Part shown: piece after piece, positions 1 through 9,137 of the stretch
How the letters are laid out: each line of letters begins with the position of its first letter
Numbering within the stretch: the stretch's first letter is position 1
Source: Rhynchopus sp. YZ270_cl-10
Lineage: Eukaryota > Euglenozoa > Diplonemea > Diplonemida > Diplonemidae
Length of the DNA stretch: 64,000 bases
NCBI GenBank assembly: GCA_964035575.1
Contig: OZ037900.1
Location: 496,001 to 560,000, forward strand
Direction: 5' to 3'
Position numbers and translations under genes: made by a program
Notes under the pieces: model-generated
What the model saw: the letters and a program-made list of their open reading frames with translations, nothing else
What the model was told of the DNA's origin: nothing
Databases searched by the model: none

Positions 1-534
1 GTAAGTAAAAGGAAAAAAGGTTTTTTTTTTTTTCGTTGATTGCACAATCCTCCTGTTTGAGGGATGATTGGCGACCGTACCGGTAATACTATTTCCCCTT
101 TAAAGCAAGCTTCGTAGGAATAATACTAAAAACCCCCACAGGACAAAAAAAAAGGGGGGGTGTACAAAGAAAGTGAAGTTGATAGCGCCAACGCCTCTGG
201 GACGGAAGGCAACTGCGGAGGTGTTGCGTTTGGGAGTTGTCTACAAGGAAACTGTAAGCAGGCAATCACAGTCATTTTTCCCCCATCCTGACTGGGAAGA
301 GGAAAGAAAAGTGTATAAGATGAACCGAAGCCTCCTTCGTCACCTTGAAAATAAAGAGAAGTTTTGAAGGTGCAAACACCTCACCGTTCATCGGCTAACG
401 CAGACACTAATAAATGATGTCTCCCGCTTAGTAGAACTAAGAAACAAAGAGATCTTGATATTTGCACAAAACAACCCAGACAGCGAACGCAGGGCATAAA
501 AATTTATTTTTCTCCTCCTCCTCCTCCTCCTCCT
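1..534. repeat. Spacer with dispersed short repeats
   Basis: No gene seen. It holds a copy of the hairpin repeat (about 303-347, GATGAACCGAAGCCTCC then TTCGTCACC), copies of the GTTGATAGTGC / CTCTGGGACG repeat (about 170-250 and 366-410), and a run of CTCCT triplets just beyond the stop codon of the next gene (512-534). A 64-codon plus-strand open frame at 173-367 is made of these repeats and is not credited as a gene. Confidence 0.6.
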
Positions 535-1611
535 TCACTTTGCCCACCGAATACTGCCGGTTGATATCTTGCTGACATCCCCTACTGAAGCCACCGAGCC
601 TGCCTTGCCAAACTCAGGTTCTGAAGATACGATGCTCACATTAGGGTCTCTGAAACGCGTCTCGAATGCTTCACCATGCGTTGTGCTACCTCCAGCACCA
701 TGGCTCGCGTATTGCACGTCAAACGTTGCGTTTGCCGATGCATCGCTGGTCTCCAACACTCCAGCAACAGGAGTATTAAATGGACTCAAAAAGGGGTCTT
801 TGTCCCCTCGTCTCCCCCGTGGGCTTGGGGAAACCTGAGGAGGGTGTCCAGTGTGTTCGGTCATTCCATTGCGATCCTCCGCAATGCGCGAGGCAATGAC
901 GGTGATGGGATCCTGCCGTTGTGTTGCCTGCAGCTCGTCGCTTGGTGGGTTTTTGCTCCGATCGGACTTTACCATTTTCGCTGGTTGTTCGGTTTTTTTA
1001 TTATCCCTTTTCACCATAGATGCTCCTCGGGTGGACCGATACCGTTCCCCACTGTGGTAGGACTGCATTGTCCTCCATTTGCATTTTGGGTCAGAAGAGG
1101 ATGGCCCTGCCCATTCGTGTGGATGGTGTGCAGTGGAGGGGCGTTTGGGGGTTCGTCTCCCGTTTGCTGCGAGGGTAGCCATTTCATGTATATTATGCGG
1201 CATATTGTGGTACAGCATGGTAGTGTTGGCGGAAAGAGTTTCTACGGCATGGTTTTCTGGTAGTAAATTTGCGTTTGGGATTGGCCGAATTGATCGAAAA
1301 ATTTCTTCGCGAATGTCAGCTTTTTGAATAGCACGGACCTGCTGAGGTGTAGAAGGGTGTAGATGAAAGTCTGCCACGTGGTCCTCCCATTTATCCATTG
1401 GAGTGCGTAGGTCGCGCTTCACGTTGCGTCTCTCAAAGCGTGGCGTGCTTGGCTTCGGTGCAGTATCCTCCATGGTGGAAGAGGCAACAGCAGGCGCGCC
1501 ACCAACACCCACGGTGCTCCCCCAAGCGTATTCCCCGTCATCCAGCCATCGGTGGCTGTCGGACACCCCTCGGTATGCGGAAGTACCAGCGGGGGCGCGT
1601 TTTGCTTCCAT
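535..1611 (-). CDS. Hypothetical basic, Ser/Pro-rich protein
   Basis: A 358-residue single-exon reading frame that I do not recognise. I chose the ATG at 1611 (MEAKRAPAGTSAYRG); the open frame extends upstream to 1764, but those codons read out a CT-rich leader (repeated CCCCTTCC) and give only Pro/Ser/Leu, so they are more likely 5' UTR. The protein is hydrophilic, rich in Arg, Ser, Pro and His, with no transmembrane segment or signal peptide. A central block around residues 95-150 (TPMDKWEDHVADFHLHP onward, then IQKADIREEIFRSIRP) looks helical and most conserved in style; the remainder looks disordered. Codon composition is GC-richer than the spacer, which supports real coding. Function unknown. 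Confidence 0.65.
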   Translation of the reverse strand: MEAKRAPAGTSAYRGVSDSHRWLDDGEYAWGSTVGVGGAPAVASSTMEDTAPKPSTPRFERRNVKRDLRTPMDKWEDHVADFHLHPSTPQQVRAIQKADIREEIFRSIRPIPNANLLPENHAVETLSANTTMLYHNMPHNIHEMATLAANGRRTPKRPSTAHHPHEWAGPSSSDPKCKWRTMQSYHSGERYRSTRGASMVKRDNKKTEQPAKMVKSDRSKNPPSDELQATQRQDPITVIASRIAEDRNGMTEHTGHPPQVSPSPRGRRGDKDPFLSPFNTPVAGVLETSDASANATFDVQYASHGAGGSTTHGEAFETRFRDPNVSIVSSEPEFGKAGSVASVGDVSKISTGSIRWAK

Positions 1612-1700
1612 TTTGGGGAATGTGTATAAAGGGGAAGGGGAAGGGGAAGGGGGCTGTAGGATAAGAGGGTGTGGGGGGAGAGGGAGGGGGCGTGGAGGTG
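1612..1700 (-). promoter_or_regulatory. CT-rich leader upstream of first gene
   Basis: On the minus strand the sequence before the ATG at 1611 is almost pure pyrimidine (CCCCTTCC repeats, with a CTACAG at the distal side). The same kind of tract precedes the ATG of the copine, PDZ, Ca2+ pump, ABHD and ALG9 genes. It could be a promoter/initiator tract or, where an AG follows, a 3' splice site. I infer regulatory relevance from recurrence only. Confidence 0.4.
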
Positions 1701-3040
1701 GCCAGAGGCTGCAGGCGGGAGCGAACCTGGTTGTGGAAGAAGGGAAGAAGGGAAAAGTCATCATGGTCCAGTTGGAACCATGCTTCGAGCTTGGATGACG
1801 GCCCCCTCTGCGAGGCCCCTCTCAGGAGGAGGTATACTCGCGTCTCGCCTTGAAGTGATGTAAGGACGTAAACGGCAGGAAAAATACAAAAAATATATTT
1901 GACGCGCAAAGGAAATGGGTCCCCGCGGCTACGAAATTGATTGAGGTGGTGTGGATCGGGCTAGAAGAGGCTTCGTTGTGGCAGTCGAGAATGGCTGCAC
2001 GCAAATTGGTGCATGATGGGCAGAAGTTGGAGAGAGATCGTTGGAGAGTCGTAGGTTTGGTGTGTGTAAAAAAGAAAGAAAAAAAATATCGGGTCTTTTG
2101 TTTGTGCGCTCAAATCCTGTCGAAACAAAAAGTTGAAAAATGTAAAACTGCATTTAGTGTTGGTGTGTACATCAAGATCAATCAATTATTTACCATTGCT
2201 TTTTTCCCGTTTTTTTTCCCAAAGCGCTGCCTCCAATCTTTTTTAGCAATGACAACTAGATGTTGCTGTGGATAATAAAAAGGCACACACACACACACTT
2301 CCTTTTCTTGGTTTTTCTCGTAAATGGGAGGGATACGGGGTGGGTGGTACTTTCTCTCCCTCTATCCTCATCGAAGCAGCCAAACACACCTCTCCTTTTA
2401 GTGGGGTTTTGTCCATCTGATGGCTTCTGATGGCACTGCCTTCTACATCCTTCAGACGACACACGCCACAACCCAAAGTGAAGGGGAACAGGGAAATCCG
2501 GTAATTTTGACCGCTATTTTATACGACCATTCATCGTAAGGGGAAGGATGCCATCATTTTCAGCGTTTACTTACTATTTCTTTTAACTTAACCTGGTGTT
2601 AAACTTGCAATTTAATGTGATTGGCGAAGCGGGTAGGGGTAGTACAGTGACTACGGTATGGAGGGAACGTTGCTGTCAATTCCCAACACCATTCAAATAA
2701 AAAAGAGAAAATTTGATGGAAAAATGCCTCCTTCGGATTATCTAAATCTAACATCGAAAGAGAGCCCATGAGGTACACAACACAAAAGAGTAGAAATGAG
2801 GGGAAGATGAGCCCTAGCCTCGTGTTTAGCCACTTTGATAAAAATGACGGCGTTTAAAGTATTTTCATCATAATATTATGCAATCAATAAATTGATAGTA
2901 TATGGTGAGGGATCAACAAAAATGTTGGCGTTTAAAAAAAAAGACAGTTTAATTGAAGACGACTGTGTCTCTCATTGCACAAAGAGTAGAGAAAAGAGTT
3001 GAAATGTGCTAAAAAACCGCATCTCAGTCAGAGAAAAGAG
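1700..3040. repeat. Spacer, A/T runs and one dispersed repeat
   Basis: No gene supported. The segment 2877-2923 (ATGCAATCAATAAATTGATA and following AGTATATGGTGAGGGATC) recurs almost exactly at 39632-39677, so it is a dispersed repeat. A CA microsatellite lies near 2284-2298. The rest is A/T-rich with no recognisable structure. Confidence 0.5.
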
Positions 3041-3051
3041 TCACAGCATTA

Positions 3052-3381
3052 CCGTAAAAATATTTATTCTGGGCTGTAACTATTCTGAGACAGAAGTATA
3101 CTGGACCGGAACAAAACTGGAACACTTGGGGTTTTTGGGGGTGTCCCAGTTTTGTTCCGGCCCAGAACAGTTCTGTTGGGGTAGAATTTTTATCCCCATT
3201 CCCACCCCACCCAGGTGCATAGTGCATCTTTGGGCAAAAAAAAATCGTCGCACTCCTCGTTTTTTTTGACAAGGCACGGATACCCCCCCAAAACAATGCT
3301 GGTACGGAACAAAACTGGAACAATCGACGATTTTTTGGGGTGTTCCAGTTTTGTTCCGGTCCAGAATAAATATTTTTACGG
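3052..3381. mobile_element. TA-flanked MITE, copy 1 of 330-bp element
   Basis: The ends are inverted repeats beginning CCGTAAAAATATTTATTCTG, each bordered by TA (3050-3051 and 3382-3383), as expected of a Tc1/mariner-type target duplication. Inside is a second inverted pair around CCAGTTTTGTTCCGG. An almost identical copy lies at 55376-55706, differing by about one A in a homopolymer and one C/T. It has no coding capacity of its own; the open frames in it are shadows of the palindrome. A non-autonomous element moved by a mariner-like transposase is the natural reading; the superfamily is inferred from the TA site only. Confidence 0.85.
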
Positions 3382-3549
3382 TAATACACCCTAGCCAGGG
3401 TTTTTAACTTTGCATTTAGTAGGGGCAGGGGACGTCTAACTCCCTGAGGACAAAAAAGAATTGTCCTGCATACCCCCTCCGGGCAACGGGAGGAAATACA
3501 GACAACTCATTTCATCCCTCCTTGAAGTGTGTGGAAAGGCGTAGATTTA

Positions 3550-4240
3550 CTCCTTGGTGTGGCCCAAAGGAAAAAGAAAAGAAAAGTTTATTGGATAAAC
3601 CTAAGCCTCTCGTGTATGCTTAGTCACCTTGATCATATTCGTTATCGAGCAGCAGCAGCTGCTGCGTGGGTTTTCCGTAAGATGAACCTAAGCTTCTCGT
3701 ACTCAGTCACCTAAAGAAAAGAACAGAACAGACAGAACAAATCAAATTAAATTTCAGTGTGTAGGGGGCACTGTGGCGGGGCAGGGATGGAGGGGGGAGC
3801 TGCATTTTACGTTACATTTCTGCAGTGTGGTTCTTTCAGGATTCAACAAGCTTTATTACTGCCGCGCATACAGATAGCTCCTTGGTGTGACCCAAAGTAA
3901 AAAAGAAAAGAAAAGTTTAGTAGATGAACCTAAGCCTCTCGTGTGTGCTTAGTCACCTTGATCATATTCGTTATCGCGCAGCAGCTGCGTGGGTTTTCCA
4001 TAAGTTTGTTGTCAGGGGAAAGAAAAGTTTTATGAGATGAACCTAAGCTTCTCGTACTCAGTCACCTAAAAGAAAAGAACGGAACAGACGGAACAAAATT
4101 AAATTAAATTTCAGTGTGTAGGGGCACTGCGGGGGGGCAGGGATGGAGGGGGGGGGGCTGCATTTTACTTTACGTTTCTGCAGTGTGGTTCTTTCAGAAT
4201 TCAACGAGCTTTATTACTGCCGCGCATACAAGATAGGGGG
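3550..4240. repeat. Imperfect tandem duplication of a hairpin-repeat block
   Basis: Two consecutive blocks share the same order of parts: CTCCTTGGTGTG, hairpin repeat (GATGAACCTAAGC with TCTCGT loop), ATTCGTTATCGCGCAGCAGC, a second hairpin repeat, then AAATTTCAGTGTGTAGGGG and a tail ending in TTTATTACTGCCGCGCATAC. The shift is 328 bases at the left and 358 at the right because the second copy has an extra piece before its second hairpin. No coding potential. Confidence 0.8.
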
Positions 4241-4531
4241 GGGTCATTTTCCGCAGCAGTATCAGTTTTTTTTTATCATTTGGTTCACTTTCCTTCTTTT
4301 CATACTCAGAACAGCAAGTTTATAGTGCTCTGGCAAACTCTATTTCTTTCATATTTCTTACAACAGTTGTGTACATCTAATGGGCGGGACATTTCTGCAC
4401 CGTTCGTTTCGCACATTTGTTTTTTTCCCCACAAAGTTTTTGCATGAAAATGCACCACTTAGCTTTTTTTTTTACTTCAAATTATTCAAAAAAAAATCCC
4501 CCCCCAAAACTTCCATTCCCTACACATTTAT
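4240..4531. other. Spacer downstream of LRR gene
   Basis: A/T-rich with homopolymer runs. I see nothing specific; it would contain the 3' end of the LRR transcript, but no clear polyadenylation signal stands out. Confidence 0.4.
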
Positions 4532-5551
4532 TTACCTTGTATACTTGCGATAATTTTCGGCTACTTTTACTAATTGAATCCCTGCCATGATCTTCGAAAT
4601 TTCCAATTCTGACAACGCGCTTCTGTACAGAGCGTAGTTGCCAATTTCAGTAACTTTCTTCAGCGCGGAGAAGTCCGCTACAGACAACGCAGTGCAGTCC
4701 GACAAAAAGCTCCACCCAATCCGGGTCACATGGTGCAGCCCCTCGAGGTCTATCTTTTGCAGTGCCGTGCAGCGGAAGAGAAATTCGTCGTCGATTTCCA
4801 CAACGTTACGCATCGCCGAGAAATCGACCGCTGTCAACGAGGGGCATTTTGCAAGAAACCCTGCCCCTACCCTGACAACCCCACTTAGCCCAGACAAATT
4901 CACGCTTTCCAGCGAAGTGCACATCTGTAGGAATCCAAACTCCGTTGTACTTACGTTCCTTAAGTCCGATAAATCAACCTCGGTCAGTGCACTGCACCCA
5001 GAGAGAAATTCTCTCCCAATCATCTCGACCTTTTTCAACCCTGACAAATCGATGCTCTTCAGAGCTGTGCAGTTTGCAAGAAAATACCCTCCCACCTTCG
5101 TAACGTTATGCGCCCCAGAAAGGTCGACGGACGTCAAAGCGCTGCAATTTGACAGAAAATGGTAGCCAATTTCGGTGAGGTGGGGCACAGCGCTGAGGTC
5201 CATCACTGTGAGCACCGTGCTGTTTGACAAAAACTCGTACGGTGTTTCGGACACCCCTGCATGCAAAAACAAACACGCGACCTCAGGGTCGCGGATCTCT
5301 GCTAGCCTCCTCTTGGTGACGTTCCTCTCGCCCATAGCGCGGAGTGCTGCTACTGCACGATGCTTCAATGTCTCGACCAACACAATAGTGTCCCCAGCAC
5401 ACAGCGCCCTGACGTCGTCCCCAAAGCTTTCAAAACTGTCTTCAGCCAGCCCCACTGCAGACGCAACCTTCAGCCGAAAGGACGCCACCGTGGCATCCTC
5501 GTCCATTTCTACCACATGCTGCGTTCCAAAGGCCTGTACAGTCAGCTCCAT
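4532..5551 (-). CDS. Leucine-rich-repeat protein, 25-residue repeats
   Basis: A 339-residue single-exon protein. Residues 1-60 form a small domain that resembles a ubiquitin-like fold in length and pattern (MELTVQAFGTQHVVEMDEDA), followed by a helical linker. From about residue 105 to 320 there are eight tandem repeats of about 25 residues with the pattern V..IG..FL..C.AL..VDLSGL, for example VTKVGGYFLANC then TALKSIDLSGLKK. This is the BspA-like class of leucine-rich repeat, usually a protein-protein interaction scaffold. There is no signal peptide, so it is probably intracellular. The start is the first ATG of the frame. The 75-bp DNA period is visible as repeated GACAAATC / GTGCAG blocks. 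Partner unknown. Confidence 0.88.
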   Translation of the reverse strand: MELTVQAFGTQHVVEMDEDATVASFRLKVASAVGLAEDSFESFGDDVRALCAGDTIVLVETLKHRAVAALRAMGERNVTKRRLAEIRDPEVACLFLHAGVSETPYEFLSNSTVLTVMDLSAVPHLTEIGYHFLSNCSALTSVDLSGAHNVTKVGGYFLANCTALKSIDLSGLKKVEMIGREFLSGCSALTEVDLSDLRNVSTTEFGFLQMCTSLESVNLSGLSGVVRVGAGFLAKCPSLTAVDFSAMRNVVEIDDEFLFRCTALQKIDLEGLHHVTRIGWSFLSDCTALSVADFSALKKVTEIGNYALYRSALSELEISKIMAGIQLVKVAENYRKYTR

Positions 5552-6877
5552 TTTTTGTGTTGTTCTGTGGGGTATTTTTTGTCACAAAAAGAATAAAAGG
5601 GGGATATTGATGTGATGGGTCTCCGACTAATCCACGATGCCCCTGAAAGCACAATCCCCTGCAAAAGGTGTGAAAAGGAAAGGGTGGTGTCGGACATCCC
5701 CTACGAGCGCACACGCAGCAGATGGGAGAGGAGCCCAATGGGACACACTGAGGAGAGACTCCCCGCATCGGACTAGCCATGACCGCAGGACGCTGCGTGG
5801 ACATCCGTTCACTGTTGGAGCCGCTTGGAGGGACAGCCACCAGTACGACCCCACAGTGGGTTCCTTCACGCAGATAGGGATTGACTCCATGCCATGTCTC
5901 AGAAAAACGGAAAAAAAATAAAAATTCAATACAGTGCGTTCGGCGGATGCCTGACACTCTTAATCCAAGAGTCCCAGTGACATGCATTGCCTCTCGTCGA
6001 ATGGGCAGGGCGCGCTCAAGCTTGCGGATGTGGGAATGGAAAAAATTCAGCGACCCGACAGTACCACAAATGGTGGGTCACAGTGACAGAGGACAGTAGA
6101 TCGGTATATTGGCGTGCAAAAGGAAAGGCGTTTGGGGTGCTCCGTTGTTAGACTATGTGGATAGGGGGGGTATTTTTGTGAGGACATAAGAGTATCTTTT
6201 TTTTCTTATTTTGGAAAGTAACAAAACGAAAAGTTTCCGCCATGAAAAAAAAAAAGGGGCCAGCTAAAAGATTGAAAGAAGAAAAAAAACGAAAAATAGG
6301 TCGTTGGGAGGTAGGCGACCTGAAGATAGCGCAAAAATAAAAATAAAAATTGAAAGATGGGTATGCCTTACTGTGCCTACACATCTTCAATTCAAAAAAA
6401 AAAAGACATGCGGATGAGCGAAACAAAGGATTTTTTTTGTTTTGAACCCCGCAAAAAATATATAGAGATTCCATATGCCTCCTCTGGAGAACAGAAAGCA
6501 TGATGCAGGGGGGATGTTTTTTTGGTCTTAAATTTTTGCATATTTTTGTTTTTGAAAACTTAGTTGTATTAGTGTAGACGAGGATGAACTCCACTATTTT
6601 TTATTTTATATTTTGCTTTTGTTACCTCTCATCGACATCGACAATCAAAAGAGATTTTTTCGGTCTTAATGTGTTACCAAAAAAAGGGCGAGGAACCACT
6701 CAAAAGAACGGCACACAAAATCCCTCATCCCAAAGGGCGTGCAAAACAACAAAAAGGACCTTCCACAAAGATACCCTAGCCCTCTCCCCAAAAACGGATT
6801 GAATCTATTTTCTCCGTACGTTTTCATTTTTGTTTTTTTTTTTTTTGCTTCCACAAAAAATATCATAAAAAAAATCA
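5552..6877. pseudogene. Spacer with GC-rich remnant of unknown origin
   Basis: Bases about 5630-6080 are clearly GC-richer than the surrounding spacer. A plus-strand frame reads CKRCEKERVVSDIPYERTRS and continues to about 5775 before a stop; other frames are open for similar lengths. This looks like decayed coding sequence, but I cannot name a family. Bases 6100-6880 are A/T-rich with one copy of the AGTGTAG/CTCCACT repeat (6548-6592). Confidence 0.35.
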
Positions 6878-7153
6878 TCACAAAATGACACAAGAGGTGA
6901 GAGCCGCGTTCACGCGGGTCTCCGACTTCAGTCTATCACCCCTCTCTTGGTCGCGCCTCATGGCCTCAACGGGGTGCACAAAGGGCTGCTGTTGTGGCAT
7001 GGGGTGCTGTGGCTGTGGGTAGGCACCAGGCTGCTGTCCCTGCACGGCAGGGTTGTACCCAGGCTGCTGTGGGGGTGGCTGCGCGTACGGCTGCTGAACA
7101 GGCACACCTGCCACGGGAGCAGAAGGCTGGTAGCTTCCATCGTCCGCACCCAT
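6878..7153 (-). CDS. Small Pro/Gln-rich protein with C-terminal CaaX box
   Basis: A 91-residue protein starting MGADDGSYQPSAPVAG. Residues 10-60 are Pro/Gln/Tyr-rich (PQQPGYNPAVQGQQPGAYPQ) and probably disordered. Residues 63-85 are charged (AMRRDQERGDRLKSETR) and likely helical. The last four residues are CVIL, a CaaX box whose final Leu favours geranylgeranylation. I infer a prenylated, membrane-tethered peripheral protein. I chose the ATG at 7153 because the upstream extension of the frame reads through a dispersed repeat (7230-7345). The leader has the A/C-rich form AACACAACACA before ATG. No family assigned; Ggamma subunits share the CaaX ending but not the rest of this sequence. Confidence 0.7.
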   Translation of the reverse strand: MGADDGSYQPSAPVAGVPVQQPYAQPPPQQPGYNPAVQGQQPGAYPQPQHPMPQQQPFVHPVEAMRRDQERGDRLKSETRVNAALTSCVIL

Positions 7154-8127
7154 TGTGTTGTGTTTTTTGTGTAAAAGCGAGCCTTTTTTTTTGCTTTTTC
7201 CTAGTAATTGGGGTATGGGTGATGTATAAATAAAATTGACTTGAAATACAAAGCCCTCTCGTGAACAGCGTACCCTTGGTATGACTGGTGTACCGGGGGG
7301 TGGACCCCCAACCATGCAGTCCTACAATCCATTTTGTGGTTTACACCCGATATAAAAAAGGGGAAGAGGGGGGGGTGAAGCTTTTTTTTGAAATCTTGGT
7401 TGTATTAGTGTAGACACCAGGATGTGCTCCACCATTTTGTTTAGCGCGAAGGGTGAAAAAGGATGTTTCGAAAATAAAAGAGAAAAAAAAAATGTATGCG
7501 TGATCATCAGAGTGATGTAACATGGTGTTTTTTTTATCTATTTTTTTTTGTTTTTGTTTCTTTTTTTGTAGGGTTTTCGTATGACTTTCTTCATTTTTTT
7601 TGTTGCATCACCACATCTCGTATTTGTCTGGGGAGAAAAAAAGAAGTTTTTTTTGAAAACTTGGTTGCATGAGTGTCGACACACCCAAGGATGTGCACCA
7701 CTTCTACCTTTTTTGAAACAACAGACAGTTGATGAGCAGGGGGGTGATACAAAAACAAAAAAAAAACAAAAAAAGGTTTGTCAGATGAACCGAAGCCTCT
7801 TATGCTTTTGTCACCTTAATCTACAAATCGTTAAATAATATGAACGTACTCTTGCCGTGTACATTCTTTTTTTTTGAAAGGAATACGAGTAGATATACAA
7901 GACAAAAATTCTTCGACTATTCCCCGAAAAGCAAGAATTTCTTGCTTTTTCTTACCTTTCTTGCTTATGTCTGCAACACACATCAAACAAGATTGAAGGC
8001 AAAAGACAAAGTCTCTATCTTGCTCACGTTCTATCTATTGTGCCCCCTTTTATTGCAGCCTTCGCGTTTTGCGTAAGACAAGAATTATATACGAGGGGAA
8101 CAGGGCATTCTGGTGCTTGCACTCTTC
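7154..8127. repeat. Spacer with dispersed repeats
   Basis: No gene. Holds a long copy of the GAAATACAAAGCCCTCTCGTG element (about 7230-7345, including GGACCCCCAACCATGCAG), two AGTGTAG/CTCCACT-type elements (7381-7436 and 7645-7703), and a hairpin repeat (7772-7813). Confidence 0.65.
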
Positions 8128-8129
8128 TT

Positions 8130-8248
8130 AGTGCAGACTGTGCAGACGAACCATTGGTTCGTCGATGTTCGTCGTGTGGGAGGGCACTTAAAAAGTGACA
8201 CTTTCCGTTTGTCGATGTTCGTCGACGAACTTTCGTTCGTCTGCACTG
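8130..8248. mobile_element. MITE-like foldback, GTGCAGACGAAC type
   Basis: An almost fully palindromic segment. The left arm reads AGTGCAGACTGTGCAGACG then AACCATTGGTTCGTCGATG; the right arm is its inverted counterpart ending GTTCGTCTGCACT. Arms are about 45 bases, with a short spacer containing GGGCACTTAAAAAGTG. No coding capacity; classed as a non-autonomous inverted-repeat element from structure alone. Confidence 0.75.
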
Positions 8249-9137
8249 AAATCCTGAAAACTTTTTGTCAAAGAATTGTTGGAATAGTGTAGTTGCAACC
8301 TGTGCAAGCTCCACTGTTTTTTTTTTTTTGTCACAAAACACATGTTTGTTTTTTGTTGAAAAGAGGATGAGCTCCACTATTTTTTTTCTGATGATTTTAA
8401 TTTAGCGAAGGAAAAAAACCCCCTCCTCGCCTGACCCCCATACTCTTCTTTCCCCCTTTTAGGGGACACACACACCACACATTCTTTCCGCATCCACATC
8501 GTTGTTTCCACCGCCCTAAAAACAAGCAGCTTTAACACTGCAAACGCTACAGTATACAGTAAGAGTACTAACCATGTACACTCTTTTTTTCGTTTGCGTG
8601 CAAATCTACAGATTGAAACGGCAGGGAAACTAAAAAAACAAGAATTTTTTTTTTAGTCAGTACAGCTGAACCACCTTAACAAAGGCATGGGACGAGCTGG
8701 AGATACTGTGAGATGAGAGATGAGGGTGACAATAAGAACGCATACATCCAATCATAGACAAAAAAAAAAACCCCCGCAAATCCTTCAGGAAAAAAAAAAG
8801 CCAAATCTAAAAATTGAGAAAAAAAAAGAAACAAAGCGAAACCCCACCCATCCCCACCCCCAACAAAAAAAAAGATGCCCCTTTTTTTGCTGTTTCTTTC
8901 CTACTCTGTTAAAGTTTCAAAAGAGAAAAAAAAGCTGTTTTCTTCTTCGTTTTTCGATTAAATTCGGATAATCTGAGAACATCAAGCCACCATACTTCAC
9001 AGCAGCTTCATCACCTCATTTTTTTCCTTTTTTTCTTGAACACTCTCTCTCGACAATCGCCTCATGCAATCACCACCCTATTTTTGGCTGCTTTTTTTTT
9101 GTGTGAAAACACTTTTTTTCCCCAGACCCATTTTTTC
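8249..9137. repeat. Spacer with one dispersed repeat and A/T runs
   Basis: An AGTGTAG/CTCCACT element lies at 8274-8318. The rest is low-complexity A-, C- and T-rich sequence. No gene supported; the plus-strand open frame at 8720-8971 is lysine/proline homopolymer coding. Confidence 0.5.

Noticed and set aside
3006-3389. Open frames on both strands inside the 330-bp element, repeated at 55360-55779
   Set aside because: They are produced by the palindromic MITE, too short for a transposase and without motifs.
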